The notes under the pieces were generated by a model. That model ran no database searches, had not been told where the DNA came from, and worked only from the letters and a program-made list of their open reading frames with translations. From Chinchilla lanigera (Eukaryota > Chordata > Mammalia > Rodentia > Chinchillidae), in contig NW_004955469.1 of NCBI RefSeq assembly GCF_000276665.1, positions 10,266,413-10,330,412 on the forward strand: 64,000 bases of DNA. Reading direction: 5' to 3'. Both the position numbers and the translations under genes were made by a program. Positions 12,971-25,911 of this stretch are shown piece after piece (position 1 is the stretch's first letter; every line of letters begins with the position of its first letter).

Positions 12971-14299
12971 AAGCCACTGCTGTGGACCAAGCAATTTGCT
13001 TTTGCCTTTGTCCCTAGTCCATACCACAAGCCATCTGGGCTGCATTGGGCATCACTTTAGAGATGGGGAAACTGAGGCACACAGAAGAAAACCAACTTGC
13101 TCGATGGCGTGACTATGGACAGACCACTGTTCTTCAATAACCTCTCCCTTCCCCGGCCTCTGACTCCTTCGCAACCTCTTGTGGGCTGCTGAGCCTGAAT
13201 GACATCACATCAGGAAGGCTTTGAAGTGCTCGGAGGTAGCGGCCGGCCGCAGGTCCTCCCAGGGGAAGATGAAAAGCCTTGTGTCCTAGTCTCAGTGTCA
13301 TACCACAAGGAAGTTCCCAGAAGATGGAAACTGCAGGGTCACCTTGGCTGACCGGGACTACCTGGGGACAGTCACCCCATGGGCTGCCACCCAGGTCTCA
13401 GGGATGGCTTCCTAGGCCCTGCCTGTGGCCCTCTCTGAGGAGGACCCTGCCTCCTGGTACAGAGGTGGTGAGTGATGTATCCTCTCCCCTGCCACCTGGG
13501 CCGGGCAGGAGGCCCTGAGAAGAGTGCTGTATTACTAGGCAACTGCTCAGGGGTTCCAAGGAGGCCGATGCAGGAGACCTCTGAATTTCCGGGTAGCTCT
13601 GATGGTTCCCAATCTCCTACAACAGAGCCACGAACTCTGGAATGCTGTCTGTTTTTAATAATTGCTCCCCTGTCCCATGAGCTTAAAAGCTTTATTAGAA
13701 AGCAGGTTCATTCCAGTGACAGCAGCAGGAACTTGGGGACTGGGCAGGGTGTCAGAAGACCTGGCTCTCGCTCCCGGCCATCTCTCAAGCACGCTGTGTG
13801 GTCTGGGAAACCTCGCTGCTCCCTGCCTCAATTTCCCTGTTAGGAAAAACCGCAGTGGAGAATGCCAGCCCCGTGGCTCCTGGGAGGCTTCTTAAGCCCA
13901 AGGGAAGCAAAGCAGGGACAAGGCAAGTGCGTGTAGAGAACACGGTGCTTACAGGACAGATGGGTGGGGTGCTGGCTCCAGGGTGGAGATCTTTTGCGGG
14001 GGAAATGCTATAAACTCCACTAGCAATTTTGCTCACAGCTTGCTCAGTCTTGATCCAAATATTTAATATTTGTGTAGCTTCTTACTTAAGTTAGCAGAAT
14101 GCTTTCTCTTATAAATTATCTCTTTCAAACCCCCTCCACACCTGCAGGAAAAGGAGGGATATTAGGGCCTCTAACTTACAGACAAGGAAATGGGCTCAAA
14201 AGATGAAATAATCTGTTTAAGGACAGCAGGTAGTGAAAGGCAAACCCCAGCCTGTCACTCAAATGTATATCACCGGGACATTTGCTAGAAAATTCTGCA

Positions 14300-14750
14300 C
14301 CAGAGTCCGTGCTAGGCTTGGGAGTTTGGTCTCCACATGGCTGGGCTGGGTTGAGGGTCCGGGCCACAGAGCCCCTTTTCCTCCGCGGTGGGGGTGGGGC
14401 GAGGTCTCTGGGGTGGGGGCCCGGCCCTGCAGGAGGCCAAGGTGCGGCTGGCGGTGCACGGCTGGCGCTGCAGGCTGCTGCTCGCCCTGCTGGGCAGGGT
14501 GGGGCGGGGCAGGGCACGGAGAACAGAGTGACCTGGACAGCGTGACCTTCGATAATTGAGCGCCGCATGCAGCGGTGGTGGTGGCGGCGGCGGCGGCGGC
14601 AGAGGCGGGGAGGCCTCCCTGTGTCGGGCGGGCGGGCGCCCCTTCCAGGCGCTGCGGCTTCCAGGAGCCTCATTCTTTCTCTCCCCCAGCGCAGTTCTTC
14701 GCTGGGAAGAGCCTGCTCAGACCTGCTCTCCCCACAAAGCGAGGCAGCAA
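14300..14750. promoter_or_regulatory. GC-rich patch in upstream intergenic DNA
   Basis: A GC-rich block contains a (GGC)n tract (about 14580-14600), GC boxes and two TGACCT half-sites 8 bp apart (14529-14534 and 14543-14548). CpG density is moderate. It may be a distal enhancer or CpG-type element; no coding exon fits. Confidence 0.35.
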
Positions 14751-16352
14751 CTCCCCGGGGCGGAAAGTGTCTCTTCTGAAAGCAAGACAAGAGTTTAATT
14801 AAGCCCTAAATGCGCACAGTTGAGCCTGAAATTAGGGTGGTGAAGGGAGGGGAGAAGGCAGCTGAGGACAGGGGGGCTTCAGCCCAGCCCTAACCCAATG
14901 AGCAAAACAACCCCACAAGCAAACCCTCCCCGAGCCAGAGGCGGGTTTACAAAATATTTCTGACACAGAAATGGGAGAATGGCCTGGCCCCCCGGCCCTG
15001 ACTCGTGTTTGGGGATGCATGTTGGGGTTTGTGAAGTTTTGGACAAAGGGAAGGAGAAACCAGGAAGAAAAGCCACCTCTGAGAGGAGGTCCTCTGGTTC
15101 CTGGGGGGCTTTGTGTGGGGCCTGTGTGAGTGACGTGGGGCAGAGGGAACCCCGCGCTGGGAGGGAGGGAGGACACTGAGGGCTCTGGGTGGCCAGTCAG
15201 ACTGCACACACAGGTGTGCACAGGTGGGGGCTCCTGCCCAGCCTGGCTCCCTCAGGCGGGCAAAGCTCATCCGCTAGGAGGAAGGCAGCAGCTGGCCCTG
15301 ATTTGCACAACCAGCTGGGCTTCTGGCTGGAGGGACAAAGCAATGAGATTTGCTTTACCAACAATTGCAGGCAGTTGGGTAATCTGTAGCTTTGAGGGGG
15401 GCGCTAGTTTCACCCCTCTCTCTCCTATCCCCAGGTCTCCCAAACTGCAGCTGAGGCATTCAAACCACCACCTCCTCCTTCACCTGGTAACTGATCCTCT
15501 TTTGCCCTGAAACTTGGGTTTAGTCTTAATTTGCCAGGGACTAAAGGCAAGAAAAGATGGGCAGACGGGCGTGTTAGTGCTTGTCTCTGGACAGAGAGGC
15601 TGTTGCGACAGAGCTCCTGGCTTCGTGTAAAAGTGCACACGTGTAGCACAGTGAGGGAACGGGCTGTACACGGGGTGGGGTGTGCCTGGCAGTCTTCCCC
15701 TGCCTGTGTGTGCGGGTGTTGGTGGGTGTCACTGGGCTGATTTTTGTCACAGAGGCAGGAGACCCAGGCAGCGAGGAAATCTACTCACCGCAGAAGCTGA
15801 CCAGCTGACTCATGTTGGCTGACACAGAAGCTGCTGTCCCGGCCCAGCTCCTCACCCAGTGTTGATGTCACCTGCCTGCCACGCCACCTGATCACCTACT
15901 GGAAATGGTCTCGCCCCTCTGGGGTCCAGAAGCGGGTTGCATGTTCTTTGACTTTGAGGGACCAACTTCTAAAGAAGTCAGATTGGGTGTCCTTGCTGGT
16001 AGGTATGGTAGGGTTATGGGAAGCAGCAGCCAGCTTTGGCCACGAAGCTGCACCTGCTTGCTTTTCCTGATTTGGGTCTAGCACTTCCTCTTCCTGGGAC
16101 AGATGGGAAATCCTGGTGCAACTTCCCATTACTGGGAAAGGTAGCCTTGTGGGGTGATGACCTGTGTACTGAGGGTTGGATGGCCCCCACCGCCATTCAG
16201 TGTGGCCTGCCTTCCCCATTGTGCATGTTCCTCCTGGACGCCTTCCCCAGGTCTCAAGCAACAGAAATGCATCCTATCACAGTGCTGGAGACCAGAAGTC
16301 TGGAATCAAGATGTCAGCAGGGCCACAGCTTCCTCCGGATGCTCCATGAGGC

Positions 16353-16375
16353 GGGGGCGGGGGCGGGGGTGGGGG
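16353..16375 (+). repeat. G-quadruplex motif
   Basis: Four runs of five G are separated by single-base loops (C, C, T), an exceptionally stable quadruplex pattern on the + strand. Another G-rich tract follows at about 16381-16393. Confidence 0.85.
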
Positions 16376-17969
16376 TAGGATGGAGGTGGGGGGTCGTCCT
16401 TGCCTCTTAACCTCCTAGCTTGGGGATGCTTGGGGCTGTCTGTCTGTCCTTATCTTCTTACTGCTTTCTCTGTATATTTAACTTCCCTCTGCCTCAGTCT
16501 TATAAGGACATTTACCATTGAAATCAGGGTCCACCCAGATAATTCTTGAGACATCCTCATCTCAAGAATGTTAACTCTGTTACATTTGCAAAACTGACTT
16601 TTCCAGATAACGTCATATTCACAGGTTCTGGGGGTTTGCACATGCACACTGAAGACCACTACTCAGTCTGCTGCACCACCCAGTGGTCCCTTCGCTGGGG
16701 CTTGCACCTCTCCTGTGATGGCTAGCTCACTTCCTCACCAGTTGGCGACATCCAAGTCCAAACAGGTCTGATTATTTTAGAGTTCTTACTTGGGTGGAAT
16801 TGAAATTATGCTCAAAAGGAGCTGCTATTCACTAGGTCTAGTTCTGGCCTTCAGAGCAGAGAAAATATATATGTAAATAAACATACCCTCCCTCTACTTC
16901 CGATTACAATAAAAAAAAAAGTCAGAAAAAGGATGGGCTGTTTGGTTTTGATGTTAGGGTAAGTGCACAGACCCTGGAGTCCCTAGTGTCCCTGTCTCTA
17001 AAGTCTCATGCCTCAGTTTCTCACTGTAACGCCAGAGGGCAGCTGAATCACTGTTTTGTGGGATGTTTTTGGGTAATGTGTCTGCACTGGCATATTAAAG
17101 CCTCTGAGAAGTCCTGAGTAAAGAATCCCCTTTAAAAACTCATTATTTTCCAAGTTTATTTGAAACATAGAGGTCTTTCATAGATTACCATCTTTCTTTT
17201 TTTTTTTTTTTTTTTTTTTTCTATCATACTGCAAAATGAACTCACAACATCGGGAAGGCCACAATCTGTTTTAGTCCAATCAAATGGTTGAGGTCATCTT
17301 GTTAGGCTCCCATGCCCAGCCCTGTTGCTAAGCATTTTGCTAGAGATAACAAACTATCCCTCAGAAGATGAGATTCAAGATTCTGGAAATTAGAAGCTCC
17401 TCCCCCAAACCGCAGACAGCCAGGGCGAGGTTGTGGGCGATGGCCTCCTTCTAGGGGCCCTGGGCCTCTTCGGCCCCTGCCTGGAACCACAGAGACCCCG
17501 GGGCCCTTCAGGAGGAAGCCAGGGAAGGAAGGATCACTTCCGCAGCCCCGTCCCCTTGGGATCTGGAGTTCAGCTCAGCCTCGAGAGCAGCCCTTCCTCC
17601 TTGGGCACATGGCCTATGAACCTGAGTTTTCTGGAAGCTGTTTTTGAATGTCTGAACTAAATCTTCCCTTTGCTGGGGGCGGGGGAGCTCAGAGAGGTTG
17701 GATCTTATGAAATAGGAGCAGGAAGACTACCTGGACCTCCCAAGGGAAAGACACTGCTGGGCAGGGAAGAGAGAAGGGCGTGTCCTAAGGGAAGAGGGGA
17801 GAGGCTGGGATGACTCATGCAGGGGATGGGTGGGGGTGGGGGTTCCCACCTGGTGCCAACGTGAGACAGAAATGTTGAAATGAAAGTTGAACCAGCAGAG
17901 TGATCTGAAAAGGCCACCGAGTTTATCACTCCCTGTCCTCAAGTGAGATTGCACTTGAGCTGTCACACT

Positions 17970-18105
17970 TTGTTTTGAGACATGGTCTCCCAACTAGCTC
18001 AGGCTGACGAGGAACTCACTATGTAGCCCAGGCTGGCCTCGACCGGTATCAGTCCTCCTGCTTCAGCCTCTCCAGTGCTAGGATTATAGGCATGAGCTAC
18101 CATGT
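17970..18105 (-). repeat. B1 SINE
   Basis: Minus-strand B1: GTTTTGAGACATGGTCTCC, then ACTATGTAGCCCAGGCTGG, then CAGTGCTAGGATTATAGGCA. The tail is poor and the copy diverged. Confidence 0.85.
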
Positions 18106-18324
18106 TCCTCTCTTGTCTATAGGCCCCAGAAGGGGTCACAAAGCCCAGAGCAACCTGGGCTACCTGACAGTTCCATCTGCAGAAATGTTCTCTTTTCAGA
18201 GATAGCTTTGTCATTGTTGAGTGTCCATGTCTCAGGCTGCAGGCCAGCTGCTTTCACACATAGATTGTCTAATCCTTATCATCTAGGTGAGGACAGCAAG
18301 GCTCTAAGAGATTTAGTTTTTCAA

Positions 18325-18504
18325 ATGGTATTGAGGATTAAACCCAAGATCTTCACACTGAGCTACATTCCTACTCCCTCATACTTCCTAAAATTTTTGA
18401 AACAGGTCTCACTAATTGCTCAGGCTGAGCTTGAACGTGCAATCCTCCTGCCTTAACCTCTCAGTGTTCTGGAATTATAGGCATGTGCCATTGCACCTGG
18501 CTGA
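18325..18504 (-). repeat. B1-dID composite SINE
   Basis: Minus-strand order: ID remnant first (GGATTAAACCCAAGATC to GAGCTACATTCC), then B1 (GAAACAGGTCTCACTAATTG to GCATGTGCCATTGCACC). It is diverged. Confidence 0.75.
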
Positions 18505-20936
18505 GGTGTAGAGTCTTGCTAAAAGTCCAGAAACAAATCTAGGAATAGGACCAGATCTGTCTGACTCCTGACCCCACACCATAGTGTCCAACATTAGTCA
18601 CACAGCTGCTAGATTCTGACAGTGTGGAAAGTCCTCTCCAGGTCTGACTCAAATCTCTCCTCTCTTCACCTGAGTTGGAGCTGATAAGGGTAGGGTGGCT
18701 CTGCTCCGGAGCCAGCTTGGAGAGACATCCCCCATTCTCTAGTATAGGTAGTGGCCTTCCAGTTACTGGGGTGGGGAATGTTTACCTTCTGTTAATGAAA
18801 AGAAGTAGATGTGATAATAAGTAAATGCCCAACCCAGTGCAGTAATCGGTGCCCCTAACAATGAGGCTCAGTGTTTGCTCTTGGCTGTGAGTTACATTCA
18901 CTGGCTCTGGGCGCTGCTCAGAAGCCCCCGGGCACATCAGTGAGGGTGGGGCTGCCACATGCTACAGGGGCTGAGCTTTCCTGCCTTAAGCTCCCAGAAT
19001 TTACTCTGGGAACCGAGTCTCCCGTGTACCTGCTTCCAGGTGCCCTGGCCAGAGTGCGGAACCTGTGCAGGGCTCCTGGGTCCAAGAGGCAGTGGGAATG
19101 GTGCCCTGCCCTTGACATCAGGAAACTGGAGCCTGTACCCAGCTCAGCCTCTGCACCTGAGCAAGCCTGTTTCCCTCCCTAGGCTTCGGTTTCCCCACGT
19201 GTATAACGCTGTGAGGGTGTTGCACAAAATGAGTTCTCCAGTTCCTTCTAGGACTCTATAGATCCAGCTCTGCTCAAGGCTGCAAAGTTGTGACTGCTGC
19301 TGTGCCATGCATGAGGGTGCCGCAGCAGGGGGACAGAAGCCTTGGAGCTGAAGAACCCAGCTTCCTTCTCCGTGAGGTGACTGGACATATCTTCGTGACT
19401 CTGCTTCTCTTCCTTTCTTTCCCACTTTCTCTCTCTTTTGTGTGTTGTTTCCCCAGGCTGCAAGACATCTTCAGAAACCCCTCTGAGCCTCACTACAACC
19501 TTTGATACAGACAGAGAAAGGGCCACAGCACTGTGAGCCTCAGCTATGTTCCTGGCCCTTCCCAGCGGGACTATTTCCTGACTCCTCCCCATAGCTGCAG
19601 AAAATCCCTTGGAATAAGGTAGCATGCAAATACATGGACAGAGGAAGGCTATTCCAATAAATACATGGACACAGAGACACAGACACACACACACACACAT
19701 GCACACAGGATCATTCTTGCCTTGCCCCTGAGATCTTGGTGTTACTATCATCCCCACACCACGCTGGAGGAACATGCGTCTCAGAGGAACTGCCCAGCGT
19801 TCCTTGATTATCAGACGGCAGAGTCAGGGTTCAAACCCGGGCCTGTTTGGTGTAAGTCTTTTCTGTTTGCTTTGAACTGGGCACATTCTTTGCTCCACTC
19901 TGTACCTAAGTGAATTGGCAAATAGAGATGAAGTGACTGTCAGCAATCAAATCTCTGTCTTTTGCCTACAAACCTGTGGCTGTTTATGGAAACATCACAG
20001 CTGCTTCAGAAGAAAACCCAGTGGGGTCCCTTCCGTCCTTCCTCCCTTGCTTCCTTCTTTCCAGGAACACCCCCTCCCCGCTCAAGTGCTCACGTGTCCC
20101 CGACAGGAAATCGCATGATGTGCTCATTGGTGCAGATAAGAGCCTGGCTCCCCAAGCCACGGGTGTCTGCAGAGGCATGGGGGTGCAGCAGGGCTCGTGT
20201 CCAGTGACCCAAGCAGCTGATGCTCAGGTGCCAGGATGGCTGAGCTGACTCTCAGGGGACACTCTCTAGGGATGCAGGCAGCACCTAGCCCCACTCTGTG
20301 CCATTCCTGGTGGCTGAGTCTGCACAGGTCCCTCCAAGCATACTCAGACAGTGTAAGAGGGCACCGAGTGTGGACGCTTCCCTCAAAGTGCACCTGCCTT
20401 GCTGTCACCTGGCCTCACTGCAGTTCCTCCCTACCTCTCTTCTGGACAGTGACACTCTGGGGTCTTGCCATTCCCTTCTGTCCTCTACGCTACCACAGGG
20501 CAGTCAGCTTGAGGCTTGAGTCTTCACTTTCAGGCTATCGCCCACTGTACCTGTCCCTTGGGTCATGGAAAAAGAAGTCTTCCCCCAAAGAGTCACACTC
20601 AAAATTGTTTGGGGAACTCCTGCTTCAAGCCTAGCCCAGACCACAGCTCCTCCTGTCCTCTCAGGAAACTGTCACTGCAGGATACCTAGCTACTTTCCAT
20701 CTCTCTGTCTCTCAGAGTGTGTGTCTGCATGTGTAGGGGGGTGGCTTTTGGAGGTAAAAGGAAGCCGAAAACACACACAAGGTGTAGAAGCCATGTGCAC
20801 ATCCTGGTGAATTTTCACCTGTGAACACACCTGTGTGTGCCTTGCCCAGGCGAGAAACACAGTTGGGCAACACAGAGGCCCTCAGGCTCCTGTCTTGGCC
20901 CATCTCTCCTGCTGCAAGGCCAACTAGGTTCAGATT

Positions 20937-20993
20937 GCTAAGCAGGCGCGTATGCCACTGATAGATAGTATAGATATGCTATATCCCCAGCCG
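20937..20993 (-). repeat. Partial ID SINE with short duplication
   Basis: This carries only the 5' half of an ID element (AAGCAGGCGCG to CTATATCCCCAGCC). It is flanked by AGGTTCAGATT at 20926-20936 and 20994-21004. The element has lost its 3' half or was deleted internally. Confidence 0.65.
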
Positions 20994-21061
20994 AGGTTCA
21001 GATTTCTAATGCGTTTTGAATTTCTAAATCCATTTTGCCAAAAAAGTTATTTTGCCTTTAA

Positions 21062-21165
21062 TTTAATTTAATTTTTTTTTGTTTTTTTCCAGTATCGGCA
21101 ATCGAACTTACAATCTTGCGCTTGCCAGGCAGGCGCTGTGCTGCTGAGCTAAATCCCCAGCCCTG
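21062..21165 (-). repeat. ID SINE with target-site duplication
   Basis: Minus-strand ID with a T-rich tail and tRNA-like body ending AAATCCCCAGCCC. The perfect 14-bp duplication TATTTTGCCTTTAA is at 21048-21061 and 21166-21179. It sits 70 bp from an older partial ID. Confidence 0.92.
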
Positions 21166-22394
21166 TATTTTGCCTTTAAGATAATGGAACAATACATAGT
21201 TTGTGTCTGGCTTCTTTTATTCAACATTCTATTTGCTAATTAGCTATGGATACGCATGTAACAGGCACATATACACGTATACATACATAACACACATGTG
21301 CACAAATATGCATATATGTGTGAATATATAAAATTTATCCCTGCTTTTCTTGATGAAATATTTTATACCAAAAGTCCAAACACAGAGAACACCACCTTGG
21401 GTTCAGTCCGCACCATAAAATATAAAAAACAAAAACCATTATGTCATTTTATCCCATGTTCCTTAGTATACATCTCCAAATAATGTGGATTCTTTTACAT
21501 ATACAGTTAATGTCATATTGGACCTGTCGAAATTAGAAACAGTTCAGGGCACCATCTAATACCCAGTCCGCATTCAAATTTCCCAAATTGCATACTTATA
21601 GAGGAAATTCACAGCCATGGGTGAAGTGCTGCATCGCACTGCTGCTCTTGCTTACCTTCCCGCTCCTCAGGCCGGTGCCTATGAGCCTCACCCTCAGAAT
21701 TCTACCCAAACCTGCCCTGGAGATTCCTAAGTCTGGCAGGGCATTCACAGAATTTTCAGGCTCAGCTGATTTAGACCCTCATTTGATTTCTGATGCCCCT
21801 TCACCAAGTCCACCATGCAGCCGCAGCCTCTTTTACAACTAAAGCCCCAACATTTCAGCTGTATTTTGAGGCAGTGGCATCTTCCTTAAACTGAGCTCAA
21901 ATCTACCTCCTATAACACTAGCACCCATTCTCAGTCCTTGCTGGTCCTCTGAGGTCATTCTACATAAACCTGCCTCTTTTTCTGCAGGGAATGTCTTCAG
22001 ATATCTGGAGACACCTTGGGACTGTTCTGGTCTCAGTCAAATCCCATCAGTGTGCTCTTGCCCTGGGACCCAGAATTCCCTGTAACGTAATGCTGTCTGC
22101 CTTCTCCACCTTCATTTGTCAGTGTCTTGTGAGAGTCCTGAGGCCACATTCATTGCCACCATCTTCGTGAGGCCTTTTTCTGATGTGGTCCAGCTGGTAT
22201 GTTCTTACCCTCTGTGTTAACCAGAGAATCCCGGTAGCTACCTTGTGGTGTCAATTGTGTTCTGACTTGTTTTAAAGTTATTTCAGAATCTTTCTCATCC
22301 TTCACTGGATTCCAAATTCCTTGAAGACTGATGCTTTCTTACCTGTCTTCATGCTTCTAGAAATGTCTAGCACCAGTAGGCATTCACAGTAGGT

Positions 22395-22930
22395 GCTCTT
22401 TATATGTTTATAGTACATTAGCCAGGACTCTTTTAGTTGAAAGTGACAGATAAACTCAATTTGGCTTAAAGAGAAAAGGAAATTTCTTGCCATAGAACTG
22501 GAAAATCCAGGAGAACAACTACCGTAGGCATGCTGGGGCACAGGTGATCACTGCTGTCATCAAACACTTGTTCCCCGTTGCTTGGCTCTGCTTCCCACTG
22601 GTTGGCTGTACTCCTAGTAGCCCATCCCCAAGGAGTAGTAAAAAGAAAGTGCTTATTTTTCAAGGGTTTTAGCCAAATTCTCCAGTCTAACTCTCGTAAG
22701 CCAGGCTTGGGTCATCTGCACAATCCTGAAACAGTCAGTAACTGCAGCCAGGGATGCAAGATGTTCTGGCCAAGACCAGATCACGTGTCCATGTATTCAC
22801 CCTAGAGCTCAGGGTAAGGTCAACCCTGGTACATGGAATGGGAAAGGAGAGAATCCCCAAAAGAAAATCCGAGTGCTGTCAGTGGACGAAGGAAGGATGG
22901 GTGCTGGGCTAGCCAAATCACATAGCTTCA
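22395..22930. repeat. Old interspersed repeat, family not determined
   Basis: From AGTTGAAAGTGACAGATAAAC through TCTGCTTCCCACTGG to AATCCGAGTGCTGTC the layout matches a common ancient mammalian repeat. I recognise it by pattern but cannot name it safely. Confidence 0.4.
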
Positions 22931-24249
22931 ACCAAGCCAGAGGGAGCCCTGCTGCAAGCAGTTGGGTCTCTTGTGTCTAGTGTTCCTCTGAGCTCCTCTT
23001 GCATTCTCTCAGCTGTGACCTTGAGTTCATCCAAAAGCCGTTGAGAGATAGGATGAACACCTACCTGCTCAATGACTGGACTGCATATGTAGAGATGGTT
23101 CGTGAAGGTTCAGTGCTATGCTAACGCAAGAATTCATTAACATCCTTACCAAGACTGTGGGCCTAGAGTACTAGCATTGATTTTTAGCCCTGGAACTGGG
23201 TGAGTTTATCGGTCTTGACTAATTTTTCTATTGTTAAATGGAAATAATTTCATCTCCTGAGTAGGGTTGTTAAAAATGTTAGCTGAGTTAATATATAGGA
23301 CCCAATTAAAACAATATCTGGTACAAGACAGTCCCTGTAAAAGGTTTTTATAGGTGTTCTTACTGAGTAAGAACATTTGTTATTGTCTTATGGCCCCACT
23401 ATTTTGTGTGCTACTCCCTATTCTTCTCAGCCAGACTGTAAGCTGCCTGAGGGCAGAGTCCTTCAGGTTCCTAGCTTCCCTAGTAAGTGCCAAGTAAATC
23501 CTTGCAGCCAAGGTGACAGGTGGCTGTGAGACCCAAGGACAGTCCTGGGCTCAAACCACATTAGAAATGACCTGAGCCTCCTGCTGCACTAGGGAAAATT
23601 CAGGTGGGGCCCTGGTAGTGCCTTCCCCCTTGATTTCCCAGGTTATCAGAAGCAGAGGGCCACAGAGACAGAGTTCAAAGTGGAACTTGGAAATCTTGGC
23701 AGGAGACTCGTCCAGATACAGGAGCAGTAGGGAGGGGGGGCTTTGCCTCCTACAAGATTTCCGTTCCTCTCTTGCCTTATGACAGAAGCTGAATTCAGCC
23801 CAGATTCCTGGTGCAGATGGAGAAACAGAGGCCTGGAGATGTCCAGGGGGCTTGGCCCAGGTCACATGGCCCCTGGAGCAGGACGGTAGTTGCAGTTCCC
23901 CTTCCCATCTTGACACCAAATCCAGTGCTGCCTCTCTTTATGCAGATCTGAGAACAGAAAGAGAATCAAGGAAATTGGCCTGTTTCTCCCGAGGGCCTGA
24001 AGAACATTCCTAGCAGTGGTGACTTCTGTTCTGACTCATAAAGATATTTCGGAATAATAGCACTGGTCATTTTATCTCAGGAATGTATCCGGCTTTAAAA
24101 CAACAACAAAAACACTGGTTGCAAGGAAGTATCCTCTCCTGCCTTCCAGGGCAGTGACCCTGCTCAAATTTTTCAAGGTCTGTGGAGGTGGAGGAAGAGG
24201 ACAGAAAGACCTCATTTACATACAGTTTCCTAAAAATCTTACACAAAAT

Positions 24250-24455
24250 TCAATATACAGTCATGCATCACTAATGATGGGGATGTGGTCCAAGAAATGT
24301 GTTGCTAGGTAATTTTGTTGTGTGAACATTGCAGAGTATGTGTGCACAAACTAAGCAGCTATGATGTCACTAGGCAGTCTTGGCTGGCTGGAACATCATT
24401 ATGTGCTGTTACAGTAACTCTGTGGTCCTGGGCAACGAAAAGGTCTGTTATTGTT
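24250..24455. repeat. Old interspersed repeat (TACAGTCATGCATCACT start), family not determined
   Basis: TACAGTCATGCATCACTAAT, then GATGGGGATGTGGTCC, then TGTGTGAACATTGCAGAG follow the order of a recurrent mammalian repeat. The family name is uncertain. Confidence 0.4.
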
Positions 24456-24538
24456 TGTTTGTTTTTTTTAAATTGAAAGTAAAGTAATTTAGTAAAGTGA
24501 ATAAAATGCTGTAATCTTAAGGGTAGAGCTTGATGATT

Positions 24539-24857
24539 TTTTTTTTTTTTTTTTGGTGGTGATGCTGGGGATTGAACCCAGGGCCTTTGCATTGAGCTAT
24601 GTCCCCTGCCCCAGCCCTGCCTTTTTTTTTTTTTTTCTTTTTTAAATTTTGCAACAGGATCTCACTAAGTCACTAAGTTTTCCAGGGCTGGGCTGGGGAG
24701 GTAGCTCAGCAGCACACCACCTGCTTGGCAAGCATGTGTTGTGAGTTTGATTCCCAGTACCCTCCCGGCAAAAGTTTCCCAGGGCTGACATTTATGATCC
24801 TCTTGCCTTAGTCTCCCAGACAGCTTCGACTTCAGGTGTGTGCCACCATGCCTGGCT
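24539..24857 (-). repeat. B1-dID SINE split by a later ID insertion
   Basis: The minus-strand ID unit (T run, then ATTGAACCCAGGGCC) and B1 unit (CAACAGGATCTCACTAAG) are separated from the rest of the B1 (CAGGTGTGTGCCACCATGCC). A + strand ID at 24691-24771 lies between them. Confidence 0.85.
24691..24771 (+). repeat. ID SINE nested in B1-dID
   Basis: A plus-strand ID (GGCTGGGGAGGTAGCTCAGC to TTGATTCCCAGTACC) is flanked by 16-bp duplications at 24675-24690 and 24772-24787 that differ at one base. It entered the older minus-strand B1. Confidence 0.88.
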
Positions 24858-25740
24858 TTGCTGAATTTTGTCATGCCTACAGACATGTGTAACCCCCTCC
24901 CAGGTAGAGAAGATTTAATTTAAATATGACTATTACGACTGCCTCTAGAGGTGGTATTTTCTCACCTTTCTTGTCTTCCATTCTTCTTTCATGTGTGAAA
25001 TGGGAATCGTGTCAGGAGAATTGTATGTGCTGCCTCTCACAATACCTGAGCTTGAGGGTTCTCTTGGAACTTCAAGGAAGTGGTGTAAGGTCACAGGAAG
25101 GAAAGGCATTCTTGCTGACACCATTCTTTCCCCAGATTTGGATCTCCTCAGGTTAGTGCTTCCTAGACTTTCCTCTGCCTCCATACCTGAGAAACACGAC
25201 ACCCTCCTTCAGCATGGTGGCTTGGTGAGGTTTCAGGGATGGCCAGAGGAGTGGCTTGCAGAAGATCTTCAGGAAATTCACTGTCCTCTGGGAGAGGTAT
25301 GACACTCACTGATTTAGCATGCCCCTTATGAAATCCCACTCATGGAAATACCTTGAGGCTTCATTAGCATCTATGCTGGTTACTCTCATTCATGAACTTG
25401 TTGAGGTGCCCTCCCACTCTACCAGATCTACTCTTCACCTACCCTTCTTGGCCTTTCTCTGTGCCCTTCGAGGCCAAGCTGCAGGACTACACTACCCTGT
25501 GGCCAGAGATGGAGAGTTGGGAGCGATGGGTCTGGTGCCACCACGCCCACTTTCAGCACACCATGTCTAGCAGCGGCTACTTCTCCCTGCCCACTAGCAG
25601 CCCTCATTCACTGCCTCCGTGCTCAGTAGGCTCTTAGAACACCATTTCCTCCCCATCTCAGCCCCAGGGGTGGTCACAGTTTCCAACTGTTACCAGACTC
25701 CAGGTGCTTCAAGAGCCACCCTGTCTGCCCCTTCCTCCCC

Positions 25741-25911
25741 TGATACTGGGAATTGAACCCAGGGGTTTTGCACTAAGACACATCCCCTACCCTTGTTTTA
25801 TTTTGAGACAGGGTCTCACTAAGTTGCTAAATTGCCCAGGTTGAGTGTGAACTTGCCATCCTGTCTCAGCTTCCCAGAGTGCTGGGATTACAGGCTTGTG
25901 CTACCTGGTCC
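25741..25911 (-). repeat. B1-dID composite SINE
   Basis: Minus-strand ID remnant (ATACTGGGAATTGAACCC) is followed by a full B1 (GAGACAGGGTCTCACTAAG to GTGCTGGGATTACAGGC). Confidence 0.85.

Noticed and set aside
14176..14790. 204-codon minus-strand frame
   Set aside because: GC-rich sequence lacks stop codons by composition. The Arg/Pro/Ala-rich translation has no recognisable domain, and no splice or promoter context fits.
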